From assembly GCA_030533325.1 (NCBI GenBank), contig JAUNJJ010000020.1:1-43913 (forward strand): 43,913 nt of DNA, written 5' to 3'. Positions 24,462-34,558 of the stretch are shown here, one piece after another. The position numbers were made by a program, and so were the translations under genes. Position 1 is the stretch's first letter. Each line of letters begins with the position of its first letter. The DNA is from Oscillospiraceae bacterium. GTDB lineage: Bacteria; Bacillota; Clostridia; Oscillospirales; Ruminococcaceae. Below the pieces are notes generated by a model. That model had not been told where the DNA came from and searched no databases. It saw nothing but the letters and a program-made list of their open reading frames with translations.

Positions 24462-25555
24462 TGTCTGGAAAAAAAACAGCGGCGGATCAGAATTTCTTTA
24501 TGAAGCTTATCAGAAAACAGATTTTTATTCCGATAGCTGCTCTTCTGATACTCATACTCTTCAACCTTATTGCTGATCCTTCATTCTTCAAAATATACTT
24601 TGGTAACAACAGCAACGGAGACCCCGTTCTTAAAGGAAATCTTATAACAATTCTTGATAACGCATCAGAACTTGTTATTCTTTCAATTGGTATGACACTT
24701 GTTACTGCTGCTTCAGGCGGTCAGGATATCTCAGTAGGTGCTGCAATAGCACTTTCAGGAAGTGTAGTACTCAGAGTTCTCTGCGGAACAGAAGCAAGAC
24801 CTGAAACTCTTCAGGCTCCGATTATTGTTGCATTCCTTATTTGCTGCGTAGTGGCAATGCTCTTCGGTGCATTCAACGGCGTCCTCGTAGCTTACTTCAA
24901 ACTTCAGCCTATGGTTGCAACACTTATTCTCTTTACCGCAGGCCGTTCCATTGCCGCCTGGATAAACAACAACCAGCTGCCTATCGTAAATGATCCTGTA
25001 TTCGGATATTTCGGTAACTTCTTCCCTGGTATTCCGATACCTTCCCCTATATTCATAGCAGTTATCTGTATGATTATTACTGCGCTGGTTCTGAGGTTTA
25101 CAAAGCTTGGTCTCTTCACACAGGCTGTCGGAATCAACTCTGAATCCTCAAGACTTAACGGTCTTAATCCACAGTTCATAAAATTCATTACATATGTTAT
25201 ACTTGGTCTCTGCGTTGCAGTTTCAGGTTTTATAAAAGTAAGCCGCCTTTCAACAATCAACTACTCAGTTATTGCAAAGGATATAGAGATGGATGCCATT
25301 CTTGCTGTTGCCCTTGGCGGAAACGCTCTCAGCGGCGGAAAGTTCAACATGGCTTCATCCATCCTCGGAGCATATGTAATCCAGTTCCTTACAATTACCC
25401 TTTACAAATTTGACGTTCCTTCAAGCGCACTTCCTGCATACAAGGCAATCGTTGTAATTATCCTTGTTGTTCTCAGTGCTCCCGCAGTTCGTGAGAAGCT
25501 TGCTTCATTAAAGAAAAACATTGCTTCAGGCAGAACAGAAAAGGAGGCAAACTGA
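24461..25555 (+). CDS. Sugar ABC transporter permease, first subunit (YtfT-like)
   Basis: The protein has 364 residues and about nine hydrophobic segments. The motif ILSIGMTLVTAASGGQDISVG and the late EMDAILAVALGGNALSGGKFN match permeases of the RbsC/YtfT type. Its ATG overlaps the last base of the ATPase stop, and GGAGG precedes it. With the next permease it forms the two-subunit channel of the furanose-type systems. Confidence 0.9.
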   Translation: MSGKKTAADQNFFMKLIRKQIFIPIAALLILILFNLIADPSFFKIYFGNNSNGDPVLKGNLITILDNASELVILSIGMTLVTAASGGQDISVGAAIALSGSVVLRVLCGTEARPETLQAPIIVAFLICCVVAMLFGAFNGVLVAYFKLQPMVATLILFTAGRSIAAWINNNQLPIVNDPVFGYFGNFFPGIPIPSPIFIAVICMIITALVLRFTKLGLFTQAVGINSESSRLNGLNPQFIKFITYVILGLCVAVSGFIKVSRLSTINYSVIAKDIEMDAILAVALGGNALSGGKFNMASSILGAYVIQFLTITLYKFDVPSSALPAYKAIVVIILVVLSAPAVREKLASLKKNIASGRTEKEAN

Positions 25556-25556
25556 T

Positions 25557-26573
25557 ATGAAAACCAGAAGAAAACTTACTGATTCCAATCTGCTTCTTAT
25601 CATTACGGTAGCTGTATTCTTTGTAATGTACTTCGGTGCAGTTCTGTTTCTCGGAGGCGGTTTTACAAAGCCTCAGTCATTCTGCAATATTCTCAACGAA
25701 AATGCAGCTCTGATAATAATTTCATGCGGAATGAGTCTTGTAATGATTACAGGCGGTATCGATATTTCCGTTGGTGCTGTTACTTCTCTGGTATGCATGT
25801 GCTGTGCTGTCAACCTTGACTTCAAGGGCGGAAATGTCTTCACGTCAATACTTATCGCTCTTGGCATAGGAACACTTTTCGGACTTATCCAGGGATTCCT
25901 GATTGCATATCTTGACGTTCAGCCTTTCATCGTAACCCTTGCCGGTATGTTCTTTGCAAGAGGTATGACAACAATTGTAAACAGCACACAGTTCAACGTT
26001 GAAAACGAAGAATTTCAGGCACTTAAGAATGCAAGAATTCTTCTTCCTGGTATCGGTTCATACAACAAGAAAGGTACATTTATTCCGGCGTATATCGAAA
26101 TTGGTGTTGTAGTAGCCCTTCTTACTGTTTTAATTCTTTTCATCCTTTTAAAATGGTTTAAACTCGGAAGAGGTTTCTACGCTATCGGCGGAAACAGCCA
26201 GAGTGCAAACATGCTCGGTATCAATGTTAAACGTACCAAATTCTTCGCTTACCTGATTTGCGGTATTCTCGCCGGTATCGGAGGTTTCATATACTTTATG
26301 CATGCCGGTTCAGGTTCACCTTCACACGCAAGCGGTGCAGAAATGAACGCTATCGCATCGTCAATTATTGGCGGAACAATGCTTACCGGTGGTTCCGGTA
26401 ACATTATCGGTACTCTCTTCGGAGTACTCTCCCTCAGTACGATAAAAAATATCGTTTCATCACTCGGTCTGGATGATGCATGGTGGACAAATATTACTGT
26501 CGCAGGTATGATTTGTCTCTTTATTGTAATCCAGAGTGTTGTACTCTCAAGAAAGAACAAATCTCACAATTAA
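25557..26573 (+). CDS. Sugar ABC transporter permease, second subunit (YjfF-like)
   Basis: The protein has about 338 residues and multiple membrane segments. The motifs ISCGMSLVMITGGIDISVG and EMNAIASSIIGGTMLTGG identify a RbsC-type permease. The ATG at 25557 has AAGGAGG eleven bases before and follows the previous stop by one base; a longer frame from 25521 lies inside the first permease gene. Two different permeases, as here, are characteristic of YtfT/YjfF systems and not of the simple AraFGH system. Confidence 0.9.
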   Translation: MKTRRKLTDSNLLLIITVAVFFVMYFGAVLFLGGGFTKPQSFCNILNENAALIIISCGMSLVMITGGIDISVGAVTSLVCMCCAVNLDFKGGNVFTSILIALGIGTLFGLIQGFLIAYLDVQPFIVTLAGMFFARGMTTIVNSTQFNVENEEFQALKNARILLPGIGSYNKKGTFIPAYIEIGVVVALLTVLILFILLKWFKLGRGFYAIGGNSQSANMLGINVKRTKFFAYLICGILAGIGGFIYFMHAGSGSPSHASGAEMNAIASSIIGGTMLTGGSGNIIGTLFGVLSLSTIKNIVSSLGLDDAWWTNITVAGMICLFIVIQSVVLSRKNKSHN

Positions 26574-26588
26574 TTCAGGAGTAAAATT

Positions 26589-28130
26589 ATGAGTACAAAT
26601 TCAATCAATTTTAAAAACTGTCTCGGAATAGAACTTGGATCAACCCGTATAAAAGCTGTACTTATAGACAACCAGTTTAATCCTGTTTCATCCGGCGACT
26701 ACACATGGAAAAGCAGCTATGAAAATAAAATCTGGACATATTCTCTGGATGAAGTATGGAAAGGACTTAATGCTGCACTCGAAGGTCAGGATCTTTCTTC
26801 AGTAGATGCAATGGGTATCTCCGCCATGATGCACGGATACCTTGCATTTGACAGCGACTGGAATCTTCTTGTTCCTTTCCGTACCTGGCAGAACACTATT
26901 ACTGGTGAAGCTGCTGCAAAACTTACAGAACTGTTTAACTTCAATATTCCTCAGAGATGGAGTATTGCCCATCTCTGTCAGGCTGTAATGAACAAGGAGG
27001 AGCATATATCAAAAATTGCTCATATTACAACCCTTGCGGGATATGTGCACTACATGCTTACCGGTGTAAATGCAGTCGGAATAGGCGAGGCATCCGGAAT
27101 ATTTCCGATTAACAGTGATACTCTTAACTATGACGATGATATGCTTGACAAGTTTGACGGCCTACTTGCTGAAATGAACTTTAGCGGAAAGATAAGAGAT
27201 ATTCTTCCTGCAGTACTTACCGCAGGAAACGAAGCAGGCAGACTTACAGAAAAAGGGGCTGGACTCCTTGGCGGAAAACTTTCGGCAGGTATTCCTTTTG
27301 CACCGCCTGAAGGTGACGCAGGAACAGGAATGACGGCTACAAATTCAGTTGCAGCAGGGACAGGAAATGTTTCAGCCGGAACTTCAGTTTTTTCAATGAT
27401 AGTTCTCGACAAAGCTCTGAGCAAAGTTTATCCGGAAATTGATATGGTAACCACACCTACCGGAAAACCTGTTGCCATGGTTCACTGCAACAACTGTACA
27501 AATGATATGAATGCCTGGGTAAATATACTCAAAGAAACTGTATCACTTATGACCGGTACGGAAGTATCAAATGATATTTTCACCAAACTATATGAAAAAA
27601 GCCTCGATGGTGATGCTGACTGCGGAAATATCACAGTCTACAACTATCTTGCAGGTGAAAGTGTAACACATTTTGACGAAGGCAGACCGATGGTTATCAG
27701 AAATGCAGAAAGCAAATTCAATCTGGCAAACCTCATCCGTTCAATGCTTTATTCAACAATCTCAACACTCAGGATTGGTATGGATATTCTTTCGGAAGAA
27801 GGTGTCAGAATCGATTCACTTACAGGTCACGGCGGACTATTCAAAACACCGGTAGTTGGTCAGAAGTATCTGGCTGCTGCCTGCAAAGCACCGGTTACCG
27901 TTATGAAAACAGCCGGTGAAGGCGGTCCTTACGGAATGGCCCTTCTTGCTGCATATATCCTCTCAGATTCCTCTGTTACACTTGAACAGTATCTGAATGA
28001 AAATGTATTCAGCAAAGCTGAAGTATCAGTTCTTAAACCGGATAAAACAGATGTTGACGGATTTAACACGTATATCGAAAGATACAAAAACGGGCTTGAA
28101 GCAGAAAAAGCCGCAGTAAATTTTTTATAA
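26589..28130 (+). CDS. FGGY-family carbohydrate kinase, probable L-ribulokinase
   Basis: The protein has 513 residues. It starts with the nucleotide/sugar-binding LGIELGSTRIKAVLID, has SAMMHGYLAF, the phosphate loop EGDAGTGMTATNSVA with GTGNVSAGTS, and the late GHGGLFKTPVVGQ. These are FGGY kinase features, but the sequence is not of the classic AraB type. Its position between an arabinose transporter and araA implies phosphorylation of L-ribulose to ribulose-5-phosphate; xylulose as substrate cannot be excluded. It starts after AGGAG, 15 bases behind the permease gene. Confidence 0.82.
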   Translation: MSTNSINFKNCLGIELGSTRIKAVLIDNQFNPVSSGDYTWKSSYENKIWTYSLDEVWKGLNAALEGQDLSSVDAMGISAMMHGYLAFDSDWNLLVPFRTWQNTITGEAAAKLTELFNFNIPQRWSIAHLCQAVMNKEEHISKIAHITTLAGYVHYMLTGVNAVGIGEASGIFPINSDTLNYDDDMLDKFDGLLAEMNFSGKIRDILPAVLTAGNEAGRLTEKGAGLLGGKLSAGIPFAPPEGDAGTGMTATNSVAAGTGNVSAGTSVFSMIVLDKALSKVYPEIDMVTTPTGKPVAMVHCNNCTNDMNAWVNILKETVSLMTGTEVSNDIFTKLYEKSLDGDADCGNITVYNYLAGESVTHFDEGRPMVIRNAESKFNLANLIRSMLYSTISTLRIGMDILSEEGVRIDSLTGHGGLFKTPVVGQKYLAAACKAPVTVMKTAGEGGPYGMALLAAYILSDSSVTLEQYLNENVFSKAEVSVLKPDKTDVDGFNTYIERYKNGLEAEKAAVNFL

Positions 28131-28143
28131 GGAGAAGATGAAA

Positions 28144-29610
28144 ATGAAAAATTATGAATTTTGGTTTGTTGTAGGTTCACAGCTTCTTTACGGAGAAGAA
28201 GTTTTGAAAACTGTAGCTTCAAGAGCTCAGGAGATGGCTGATCACCTTTCTTCAAAACTTCCTTTTCCAGTTAAATACAAAGTAACCGCAAAGAGCAGTG
28301 ATGAAATAAACAGTGTAATAAAAGAAGCAAACTATGATGATAACTGTGCCGGCATCATCACCTGGTGTCACACATTCTCTCCAAGCAAAATGTGGATAAA
28401 CGGTCTTGCAAATCTGCAGAAACCATGGTGCCACTTTGCCACACAGTATAACCGTGAAATTCCAAACGAAGAAATCGATATGGACTTCATGAACCTCAAT
28501 CAGGCTGCTCACGGAGACAGAGAACACGGATTTATCGGAGCAAGACTCCGCAGCGCAAGAAAGATTATTGCAGGTTACTGGCAGGATGAAGATGTTCAGA
28601 CAAGGCTTGCCTCATGGATGAAGACCGCAGTCGGAGCAGCATTCTCAAAGGATATGAGAGTAATGCGATTCGGAGATAACATGCGTGACGTTGCTGTTAC
28701 TGAGGGTGACAAGGTTGAAGCACAGAAGAAGTTCGGCTGGCAGGTTAATACCTGGGCTACCGGTGATCTCGTAAAGGAAATGTCACTTGTCACAGAAGCC
28801 GAAATCGATGCTCTTATGGAAGAATACAAGTCATCATACGATATCGCAACAGACAATATCGATGCAATAAGATACCAGGCAAAAGAAGAAATTGCTATGG
28901 AAAAAATGCTTAAGCGTGAAAAGTGCATGGCATTCAGCAATACATTCCAGGATCTTTACGGAATGGAACAGCTTCCTGGTCTTGCAAGCCAGCACCTTAT
29001 GTCAAAGGGCTACGGATACGGCGGCGAAGGCGACTGGAAGGTTGCAGCTCTTACATCAGTTATGAAGATTATGGGTAAAGACGGAAACGGTTCTTCTGCA
29101 TTTATGGAAGACTACACATACCACCTCGTAAAAGGCAGTGAATACAGCCTCGGTGCTCACATGCTTGAAGTTTGTCCAAGCCTTGCAGAAGGCAGACCGA
29201 GAATTGAAACTCATCATCTCGGAATAGGCATGAATGAAAAAGATCCGGCTCGTCTTGTATTTGAAGGAAAAGCAGGTCCTGCCATCGTTGCAAGTCTTAT
29301 CGACATGGGAGGAAGATTCAGACTTATCGTACAGGATATTGAATGTGTAAAACCTATCATGGAAATGCCGAACCTCCCTGTTGCAAGAGTAATGTGGAAG
29401 GCTATGCCTGACCTCAGAACAGGTCTTGAATGCTGGATTACTGCCGGAGGCGCTCATCATACAGTTTTAAGCTATGACGTTACAGCTGAACAGATGCATG
29501 ACTGGGCAAACATGATGGATATAGAATATGTTCATATAACCAAAGACACTACAGTGGAATCACTTGAACACGATCTTCTTGTTTCAGATTTAGTCTGGAA
29601 GCTAAAATAA
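28144..29610 (+). CDS. araA: L-arabinose isomerase
   Basis: The protein has 488 residues, close to the usual 490-500. AraA interconverts L-arabinose and L-ribulose in the cytoplasm with a manganese ion. It shows FWFVVGSQLLYGEE at the start, GIITWCHTFSPSKMWI, HFATQYNREIPNEEIDMDFM, LASQHLMSKGYGYGGEGDWK and the terminal AGGAHHTVLSYDV with catalytic histidines. Two ATGs six bases apart follow the AAGGAG: the first is only three bases away and the second nine, so the second (28144) was chosen. Confidence 0.95.
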   Translation: MKNYEFWFVVGSQLLYGEEVLKTVASRAQEMADHLSSKLPFPVKYKVTAKSSDEINSVIKEANYDDNCAGIITWCHTFSPSKMWINGLANLQKPWCHFATQYNREIPNEEIDMDFMNLNQAAHGDREHGFIGARLRSARKIIAGYWQDEDVQTRLASWMKTAVGAAFSKDMRVMRFGDNMRDVAVTEGDKVEAQKKFGWQVNTWATGDLVKEMSLVTEAEIDALMEEYKSSYDIATDNIDAIRYQAKEEIAMEKMLKREKCMAFSNTFQDLYGMEQLPGLASQHLMSKGYGYGGEGDWKVAALTSVMKIMGKDGNGSSAFMEDYTYHLVKGSEYSLGAHMLEVCPSLAEGRPRIETHHLGIGMNEKDPARLVFEGKAGPAIVASLIDMGGRFRLIVQDIECVKPIMEMPNLPVARVMWKAMPDLRTGLECWITAGGAHHTVLSYDVTAEQMHDWANMMDIEYVHITKDTTVESLEHDLLVSDLVWKLK

Positions 29611-29622
29611 GGAGTATTTAAG

Positions 29623-30321
29623 ATGCTTGACAAATTAAGAAAAGAAGTTTATGAAGCCAACATGGAACTTCCTAAGAGAAATCTTGTTACTTTTACCTGG
29701 GGCAACGTGTCCGGAATTGACCGTGAAACAGGAATCGTTCTGATTAAGCCTTCGGGAGTTGAGTACGACGAACTCACCCCCGACAAGCTCGTAGCTCTTG
29801 ACCTCGACGGAAATATTATCGAAGGTGATCTTAATCCTTCATCGGATACAAAGACACACATTGAGCTTTATAAAAAATATCCTGAAATAGGCGGAATAGT
29901 TCATACTCACAGTACAAACGCAGTGGCATGGGCTCAGGCACAAAGAGATATTCCCTGCTACGGAACTACTCATGCAGATTATTTTTACGGACCTGTTCCC
30001 TGTACAAGAGGACTGACAAAAGAGGAACTTGATGAGGACTATGAAAAAAATACAGGTAAAGTGATAATCGAAACATTTACAGAAAGAAACCTCAGAGTAG
30101 TTGCTGTTCCCGGTGTAATATGCGCTAATCATGGGCCGTTCACATGGGGCAAGGATGCAGCTGCAGCTGTTTACCACGCTGTTGTTCTTGAAGAAATAGC
30201 CCGCATGTCAATTCTTACAGAACAGCTCAACGGAAATGTCCAGCCGGCACCTGACTATCTTATCAATAAGCATTACATGCGTAAGCACGGTCCGAATGCT
30301 TATTACGGGCAGAAGAAGTAA
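29623..30321 (+). CDS. araD: L-ribulose-5-phosphate 4-epimerase
   Basis: The protein has 232 residues, standard for AraD. It converts L-ribulose-5-phosphate to D-xylulose-5-phosphate. Zinc ligands lie in [13 protein letters not shown] and [12 protein letters not shown], and [16 protein letters not shown] holds the substrate-phosphate and catalytic residues. The class II aldolase-like GNVSG and KPSGVEY segments are present. It is the last gene of the arabinose operon, with GGAG before the ATG and a strong terminator after it. Confidence 0.95.
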   Translation: MLDKLRKEVYEANMELPKRNLVTFTWGNVSGIDRETGIVLIKPSGVEYDELTPDKLVALDLDGNIIEGDLNPSSDTKTHIELYKKYPEIGGIVHTHSTNAVAWAQAQRDIPCYGTTHADYFYGPVPCTRGLTKEELDEDYEKNTGKVIIETFTERNLRVVAVPGVICANHGPFTWGKDAAAAVYHAVVLEEIARMSILTEQLNGNVQPAPDYLINKHYMRKHGPNAYYGQKK

Positions 30322-30328
30322 ATTCGAT

Positions 30329-30371
30329 AAAAAAATGTCAGACGCATATAATTTATGTGTCTGACATTTTT
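30329..30371 (+). terminator. Terminator of the arabinose operon
   Basis: A stem of about 17 bases (AAAAATGTCAGACGCATA and its near-complement) closes on a short TAAT loop, and ends in T5. The A5 on the left lets it serve both directions, but no gene ends against it from the right for over 100 bases. Confidence 0.85.
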
Positions 30372-30484
30372 CGTTAATGTAATGATTTTGTCTTAAGTGG
30401 TTTATTCTTCGATCCGGTAAAGATTATCTCCTATCTTTACTCTGCATGTCTTTCTATAAAGCGTTATCAAAAGAGTAAGGAAAA

Positions 30485-33400
30485 CTATCTAAGGAAAAGT
30501 TTCTTAAGTTCAACTACATCAGTTAAGTTAATTTTTCCGTCACTGTTCATATCTGAATTTTGTGAGTTAATCTGTATTTCAGGCTTAAGTATATGCTGAA
30601 CAAGTTTTATTAAATCAACTATCGATACAATTCCGTCATTATTAACGTCACCTGTAACTGTTTCAGTTGTGATCACTGGACTGGTTGTAGTAGTTGCTTC
30701 TGTGTATTCCCCTATATTCACCATTCCAGAAACCGTTGCAAATTCTACACCTTCAAGTTCCACATTGAATGTTGAACCCTGATTTAATTTTATTTTCACT
30801 TCTGTTTTTCCTGTATCCGCTGTTTCCAGTATTTCAAATTTAAGCTTTGCAACTGTTCCGTTACCGGTATTGTCCTTATTCGCTGCACCATCCCATGCTA
30901 ATCTGTATGGTATCATTGCAAGGTCATTTCCGAACGTTGATGTTGAATCTCCGAGTATCTTTCCGTCCTCTGCACCTAAAAGCTTAAGCTTAGTATTGTC
31001 GTATTCAATATCAAAGGACAGTGCTATTATTCCGGGATTGTTCAGTAATTTTACATCTAATTCTATGATTTCTCCCGCTTTTCCTGATATACTCTCTGCC
31101 ATTAGTGTCGGGACATTACTTTCATCGTTACTTTCATCGAACTTCGACACTTCAGCGGACAATGTTTCATCCTTCATGCCGTCACCATCCAAATCACAGT
31201 CAAGGGCAACCGTAGTATCATTTTTAACAACTTCTGTATAGGAAGAGCCATTCTGTACAGGGACATCAGTGATAGTGGAAACTGCAGAAAGGCTTCCGTT
31301 TTCAACAATCGCCTTTTCAAAATACATGGTACCATCGGCATAGCCTGTAATTTCCACAGCATAATCTGACGGAACCACAACAAATTTAGATGCATAGATG
31401 TCGTCCTCTTCCTTGATTATGTTCACAGATACAGGAACACTCTCGTCGAGGAGTGTAAGGGTGTCATTGACAACTTCTGCAACGACGATGTCACCGTGTT
31501 TAATGGTTAGGTTGACAGGGCAAAGAACAACATAAATTACATCTTCAATAAATACAATTGGTTCATCATATTCTCCATGACATGAAATATTTTTTATTTC
31601 AGTAATGACATCTTCTAAATCATAAGCACTAAGCTTTAATATTTCTTTTTTTATATCTTGATGAATTTTCTTAAATGATGTTGTATTCATATTTTGTACA
31701 TCGGTATAGTCCAGCGGATATGGAAGATTCATTACTTCATTAACATAGTCAGTTCCAAACATTCCGGCAGAAATATAGGCTAATTGTTGACAATCTGCAT
31801 TTATGACGTTAGTCATCTGAATAATATCCTCATACATCATTGCATAGTACTGCACTGCATGATTGACTGCCAATTGTATAATCCTTTTATAGAATCCGAC
31901 ACCTTCCTCATATACATACGCTGAATGCAACGTCTTGTTTTTTATAAGATTACCGGCATAACCATTTGTTTCATCATTCATTGCCTTGCTGATAGCATCC
32001 GTAAACACTGCCATATTCAGATACATATCTCGCTCCAAAGCACGTTCATCAACCATGGTAAACTGTTCCCATACACTCATAGTAACATCGAAAACTATGC
32101 CGATTAAAAGTAGTTGTGGACAGATGTAAGCTACAACAGTTTCCACCAAATCCACAACCATGGTTGTTGCAATTTTATCTGCTGTACTTATCGCTACCTG
32201 ACAGGCCATCTTACTAGCATATAATTCATAATTATCTTCAGAGGCACTCATCATAGATTTATAATAGAATGAAAGCTCTTTCGCAATCAACATGATTCGC
32301 TGGCTATAATCATCTGTTCCGCCAACATAATGTTTAGCTTCCTCCTGTACATAATCTACAAGAAGTTTAAAGGCATCCTGCAAGCTATCGTTTGATGCTT
32401 CATATGCAACACATGTTAGCCAGAACTGATACAAATTTTCACTTTTTTCTGTAGTTTCATTAAGGATATCCACACCAATACTCAGGAACTTTGTTCCGTC
32501 GCTCAAAAGTCCAAGACCGCTGGATAATTGCTTGATATCAGTGTTTTTCAGATATTTTGATAAGAACTCAGCTCGGGAATTCTTATACACGGTTGTGGAT
32601 TTGTCGGTAGTGCTGACAAGCTGGTCAACAGCCTCAATCATATCATCAGTTAGACCAAAATAATCAGAATATTTCTGCATTTCTTTTAAAATCTGATTAT
32701 TAGCATCTTCAATTGCCTGCTGTGCAGAAGCATCAAGGCGTGCAACCATTTCTTCATTACAAAGCAATTCACCAACCAATGCCTGAACACTCATCTCAAC
32801 ATTGCCTTTGTCCAATTCAATGTCCCCAGCGAAGAAATCTTGAATGTTCTTAAGTGCAAGATATTCCGTCACTTGTGTGTCAAAATTTAATGCTAATTCT
32901 CTGGTCTTTTTAAGAATTTCAAAGTCATTGACATTTTTAAAGGTATTCGGATTTTCCTCAATGAAGTTAAGATGTGCCTGAACAAACGGGTCTATTTCCG
33001 GTAATAAATCAGTTGAAAATTTTTCAATTATTCTAAGTTTATCAAGCTGGAGAACATGATCTATATTTTGTTCATTAACCTCATAGCCACTTTGAACTTC
33101 TGCATATAAAACATTAATAACATATGAATTTATCAAATCTTGAAATTCATCTGCTGTTATTGTCTGACCATCAAGTTTATATTCTGCCCCTGATACTAAT
33201 GATATTGTTTTTTCATTTTTCATATCGTATATTGTAGTATCAGTATACATACCACTTCTATTTTGAGTAATTAATGTACTTTTTCCTGTCAAATATGAAA
33301 AACTTCCACCTGTCGCCAGCTCTTTAATTTCATTATTCTCTATTGTATATACAGTGTAATACGGACCTCTGAAAGTACCTCCTGATACTACAAGCTCCGG

Positions 33401-34504
33401 AACACTATCATCTGTAATATATTCAAGCGAAAATTTTCTCCAGCCATATGCACTTGATGAATCAACTTCTGTCATAATTTCACGTAATTTTTTCTCGTAG
33501 ATATATCGCCATGATTCATCCGGTTGTTCCTTTGGAGTATAATCATTAATCTTTATAACACCCCACAGCTTTGTTTCTGAATCCTGAACCCACGCATATC
33601 CATTATATACAGGATTTATCTTATTAAAGGTTCCGGATTTAATAACCTGTTTGCCGGTTTCGTCATAAAGAGAATATCCATTCGAATCTGAAACTACAAC
33701 ATAACCATCTGTGAAAAGGTGCGGACATACATCATAGTCCATTTCATTAACAATTGTTTTAACACCAAAATCAAGTACACTTTCACCCTCCTGATTCAGA
33801 TAATACCAAAAGCCATCTTTTTCAAAAGCATAGATATCCGAGCGAAATCCATATTGTACATTATCATAAATTTCATCACTTATAATTTCATTTCCCGAAG
33901 CAAGTACATATTTTCCAGTATGTTCATTATCATAAAACTCACATGGCACATTTCGGTCTAAATATATATATATTGAGTAATTTGCTCCCTGCAAATCATT
34001 TACTGGTCCTCCCAAACATCTGTAAGAATTTTGATTATCCCATGTTAATGTTTCATACCCGCCACCATAACCGCCAAGGTAATCATAAAATACAAGTCCT
34101 GATTCGCCTCGTTCAATAGTAACCTCCGGCTTATAACCTGCAATCTCACCTTTTGGTAAGTAAAACAGCTTATCGGAACACCATTCTTCAAGTAAAGTAT
34201 TCCCAAGATAATCTATACAATTATATCCATCATCAGTTTTTATTATAGAATATCTTTCCATAAGCAAAGTGGCATACTCTAAATTAAAATGCTCTACATC
34301 TGTCAAACATTCAGTAAGTAACTCCTTTGTATCAGATGTATAAATATCTTCTGCTTCAATTCCTTTAACAATCCATGTATAAGGCTGACTTTCTATATTG
34401 GCAGAGATACATTCTTTTGGAAATATTGCTGTTAAAACAACCATTGCAGTTATCGCAGAACCAATGCGTTTTATTCTTTCAGATAAAAATTTCATTCTTT
34501 TCAT
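30485..34504 (-). CDS. Large secreted protein with WG-type repeats, helical region, cohesin-like module and dockerin
   Basis: The protein has 1339 residues. It starts with a signal peptide (basic MKRMKFLSERIKRIG, then a hydrophobic run ending ECISA). Residues 60-320 contain WG-type beta repeats (DGFWYYLNQEGE, NGYSLYDETGKQ, KLWGVIKI). A region of roughly 450-1000 is almost all helical and contains a long hydrophobic stretch (VVAYICPQLLLIGIVFDVTM). Residues 1130-1266 are a cohesin-like module (GKAGEIIELDVKLLNNPGI, FDIEYDNTKLKLLG). A Thr-rich linker leads to a type I dockerin with repeats GDVNNDGIVSIVDL and SDMNSDGKINLTDV. The helical part is not recognised. It lies 54 bases behind the LRR/RCC1 gene and is probably cotranscribed. 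Confidence 0.85.
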   Translation of the reverse strand: MKRMKFLSERIKRIGSAITAMVVLTAIFPKECISANIESQPYTWIVKGIEAEDIYTSDTKELLTECLTDVEHFNLEYATLLMERYSIIKTDDGYNCIDYLGNTLLEEWCSDKLFYLPKGEIAGYKPEVTIERGESGLVFYDYLGGYGGGYETLTWDNQNSYRCLGGPVNDLQGANYSIYIYLDRNVPCEFYDNEHTGKYVLASGNEIISDEIYDNVQYGFRSDIYAFEKDGFWYYLNQEGESVLDFGVKTIVNEMDYDVCPHLFTDGYVVVSDSNGYSLYDETGKQVIKSGTFNKINPVYNGYAWVQDSETKLWGVIKINDYTPKEQPDESWRYIYEKKLREIMTEVDSSSAYGWRKFSLEYITDDSVPELVVSGGTFRGPYYTVYTIENNEIKELATGGSFSYLTGKSTLITQNRSGMYTDTTIYDMKNEKTISLVSGAEYKLDGQTITADEFQDLINSYVINVLYAEVQSGYEVNEQNIDHVLQLDKLRIIEKFSTDLLPEIDPFVQAHLNFIEENPNTFKNVNDFEILKKTRELALNFDTQVTEYLALKNIQDFFAGDIELDKGNVEMSVQALVGELLCNEEMVARLDASAQQAIEDANNQILKEMQKYSDYFGLTDDMIEAVDQLVSTTDKSTTVYKNSRAEFLSKYLKNTDIKQLSSGLGLLSDGTKFLSIGVDILNETTEKSENLYQFWLTCVAYEASNDSLQDAFKLLVDYVQEEAKHYVGGTDDYSQRIMLIAKELSFYYKSMMSASEDNYELYASKMACQVAISTADKIATTMVVDLVETVVAYICPQLLLIGIVFDVTMSVWEQFTMVDERALERDMYLNMAVFTDAISKAMNDETNGYAGNLIKNKTLHSAYVYEEGVGFYKRIIQLAVNHAVQYYAMMYEDIIQMTNVINADCQQLAYISAGMFGTDYVNEVMNLPYPLDYTDVQNMNTTSFKKIHQDIKKEILKLSAYDLEDVITEIKNISCHGEYDEPIVFIEDVIYVVLCPVNLTIKHGDIVVAEVVNDTLTLLDESVPVSVNIIKEEDDIYASKFVVVPSDYAVEITGYADGTMYFEKAIVENGSLSAVSTITDVPVQNGSSYTEVVKNDTTVALDCDLDGDGMKDETLSAEVSKFDESNDESNVPTLMAESISGKAGEIIELDVKLLNNPGIIALSFDIEYDNTKLKLLGAEDGKILGDSTSTFGNDLAMIPYRLAWDGAANKDNTGNGTVAKLKFEILETADTGKTEVKIKLNQGSTFNVELEGVEFATVSGMVNIGEYTEATTTTSPVITTETVTGDVNNDGIVSIVDLIKLVQHILKPEIQINSQNSDMNSDGKINLTDVVELKKLFLR

Positions 34505-34558
34505 ATGAATTTATACCCCTTATGTAATTAATTTACCGTGCTTTATGATTCAGTAATT

